Origin: Candidatus Venteria ishoeyi
GTDB taxonomy: Bacteria > Pseudomonadota > Gammaproteobacteria > Beggiatoales > Beggiatoaceae
DNA length: 64,000 nt
Direction of reading: 5' to 3'
Assembly (NCBI RefSeq): GCF_030378065.1
Contig: NZ_JAUCGJ010000004.1
Span: 62,001-126,000 of the forward strand
Part shown: piece after piece, positions 62,983-64,000 of the stretch
Layout of the letters: each line of letters starts with the position of its first letter
Numbering within the stretch: the first letter of the stretch is position 1
Program-made: the position numbers and the translations under genes
The notes under the pieces: model-generated
The model's input: the letters and a program-made list of their open reading frames with translations, nothing else
The model's database searches: none
Told to the model about the DNA's origin: nothing

Positions 62983-64000
62983 ATGAGCATAAATGCTGCC
63001 ACCTTCCCTTATTGGCGTTTATCTGGTTTTTACCTGTTTTATTTTGCCATTTTAGGGGTTGTCATACCTTATTTTGGCCCCTGGTTAAAATTTTCAGGAT
63101 TTACGGCACAGGAAATTGCACAGTTGACCGCCGCCATCATGGCAAGTCGTCTGATTTCTCCAAATATACTGGGCTGGATTGCCGATCACACCAATCAGGC
63201 TTTGCGTCTGGTACAACTTTTTTGTATTTTAGGCGCACTGAGTTTTGCGCTGGTATTTGTTGAACAAAGCTACCACTGGCTGATGTTCAGCTTTATTGCA
63301 TTCAGTTTTTTCTGGAATGCAGTGCTGCCACAATTTGAAAGTATCACCCTGGCGCATCTGGGAAAAGCACATCATCGTTATCCCCAGATTCGGCTCTGGG
63401 GTTCAGTGGGCTTTATCCTTACGGTAATGGGACTGGGCTTGCTGCTTGAGCAACAAAGCCCCAATATCGTGCCGCTGATTACTTTTTTTGTACTGCTGGG
63501 CTTAATGCTCAACAGCCTCACGGTGCCTGATCACGCTCTGCCGCATCATCACGATAATATGCCATCATTTAAGACGGTTCTATTACGGCGTGAAGTGCAG
63601 GCGTTATTTGTTATTTGTTTCCTGATGCAAGCCAGTCATGGTGCATATTACACGTTTTACAGTATTTATTTGCAAGATCATGGTTATACTGGCAGCAGCA
63701 TTGGTAGTTTATGGGCTTTGGGCGTCATTGCAGAGATTGCCCTGTTTTTGGGTGTATCGCGTTATCTCAAACACTATCAACTATCCAGCCTGCTGCTTAT
63801 CAGCTTGTTATTGGCGGTTTTACGCTGGTTATTGATAGGTCTGCTGGCAGACAGCCTGATGATTTTAATTATTGCGCAGTTGCTCCATGCCGCCACTTTT
63901 GGCCTTTACCATGCGGTATCTATCCAATATATCCACCGCTATTTTCCAGGACGCCTGCAAGGACGGGGGCAGGCTTTGCATAACAGCCTGAGTTTTGGCG
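62983..64000 (+). CDS. MFS transporter (MFS_1_like / HcaT-like), truncated by window edge
   Basis: From ATG 62983 an open frame of 339 codons runs off the window. The protein is polytopic, with at least ten helices in view. It resembles the MFS_1_like/HcaT group: 'YWRLSGFYLFYFAILGVVIP', 'FTAQEIAQLTAAIMASRLIS', 'PQIRLWGSVGFI' (the conserved 'R-WGS-GF' motif) and 'SHGAYYTFYSIYLQDHGYT'. Members include the putative 3-phenylpropionate transporter; the real substrate is unknown. The C-terminal helices lie beyond the window. Confidence 0.85.
   Translation, partial: MSINAATFPYWRLSGFYLFYFAILGVVIPYFGPWLKFSGFTAQEIAQLTAAIMASRLISPNILGWIADHTNQALRLVQLFCILGALSFALVFVEQSYHWLMFSFIAFSFFWNAVLPQFESITLAHLGKAHHRYPQIRLWGSVGFILTVMGLGLLLEQQSPNIVPLITFFVLLGLMLNSLTVPDHALPHHHDNMPSFKTVLLRREVQALFVICFLMQASHGAYYTFYSIYLQDHGYTGSSIGSLWALGVIAEIALFLGVSRYLKHYQLSSLLLISLLLAVLRWLLIGLLADSLMILIIAQLLHAATFGLYHAVSIQYIHRYFPGRLQGRGQALHNSLSFG

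Overview
The window reads as chromosome of a gammaproteobacterium. The evidence is an LpoA-type penicillin-binding-protein activator followed by YraN, a YhdP giant AsmA-like protein, an RF2 gene with the classical +1 frameshift, and a rhombosortase/GlyGly-CTERM pair. A divergent formaldehyde-activating-enzyme homologue hints at a methylotroph-related lineage. MenB/MenA and a large multiheme cytochrome locus point to anaerobic or extracellular respiration. The genus cannot be fixed from this sequence. Intergenic DNA is crowded with palindromic and MITE-like repeats.

Layout. 1-3.3 kb: an edge-truncated IS transposase, prfB and a repeat zone. 3.3-6.1 kb: a TumE/TumA-like toxin-antitoxin pair, then a methyltransferase and a Wzt-like ABC ATPase for polysaccharide export. 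6.2-9.0 kb (minus): ftsY and an orphan ZorA-like MotA/ExbB-family protein. 9.1-15.9 kb (minus): a signalling operon with an exported coiled-coil protein, a YfiB-like OmpA lipoprotein, YfiR, a CHASE8-type hybrid histidine kinase and a REC-PAS-GGDEF-EAL response regulator. 16-30 kb: TraB/GumN protein, a flavin/cNMP/4Fe-4S fusion protein, a GTPase with a COG3014 lipoprotein, lpoA-yraN, a large hybrid kinase and menB-menA. 30.1-30.9 kb: a giant nested palindromic repeat. 30.9-36.2 kb (minus): thiC, hisC and a TPR membrane protein.

36.4-58 kb is the most remarkable part. It holds rhombosortase, a GlyGly-CTERM octaheme cytochrome behind a convincing sigma-54 promoter, a small Cys-rich membrane protein, a predicted outer-membrane beta-barrel, three more multiheme cytochromes (7, 8 and 6 hemes; one a lipoprotein) and an inner-membrane NapH-like polyferredoxin fused to an octaheme domain. 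Together they encode 37 heme-binding motifs and could form a path from quinol pool to cell surface. Next come an HPP membrane protein, a NirJ/AhbD-like radical SAM protein, a HemY-like oxidase and a histidine kinase with a sigma-54 response regulator, which is a plausible regulator of the locus.

This locus is interrupted by accessory DNA. A RhuM/antirepressor gene ends in a good integron attC site, and a DUF262 + HEPN gene pair ends in a degenerate attC-like dyad, so the two look like integron cassettes without an integrase. A VapBC pair lies further on. The window closes with a Fae-like gene, yhdP and a truncated MFS transporter.
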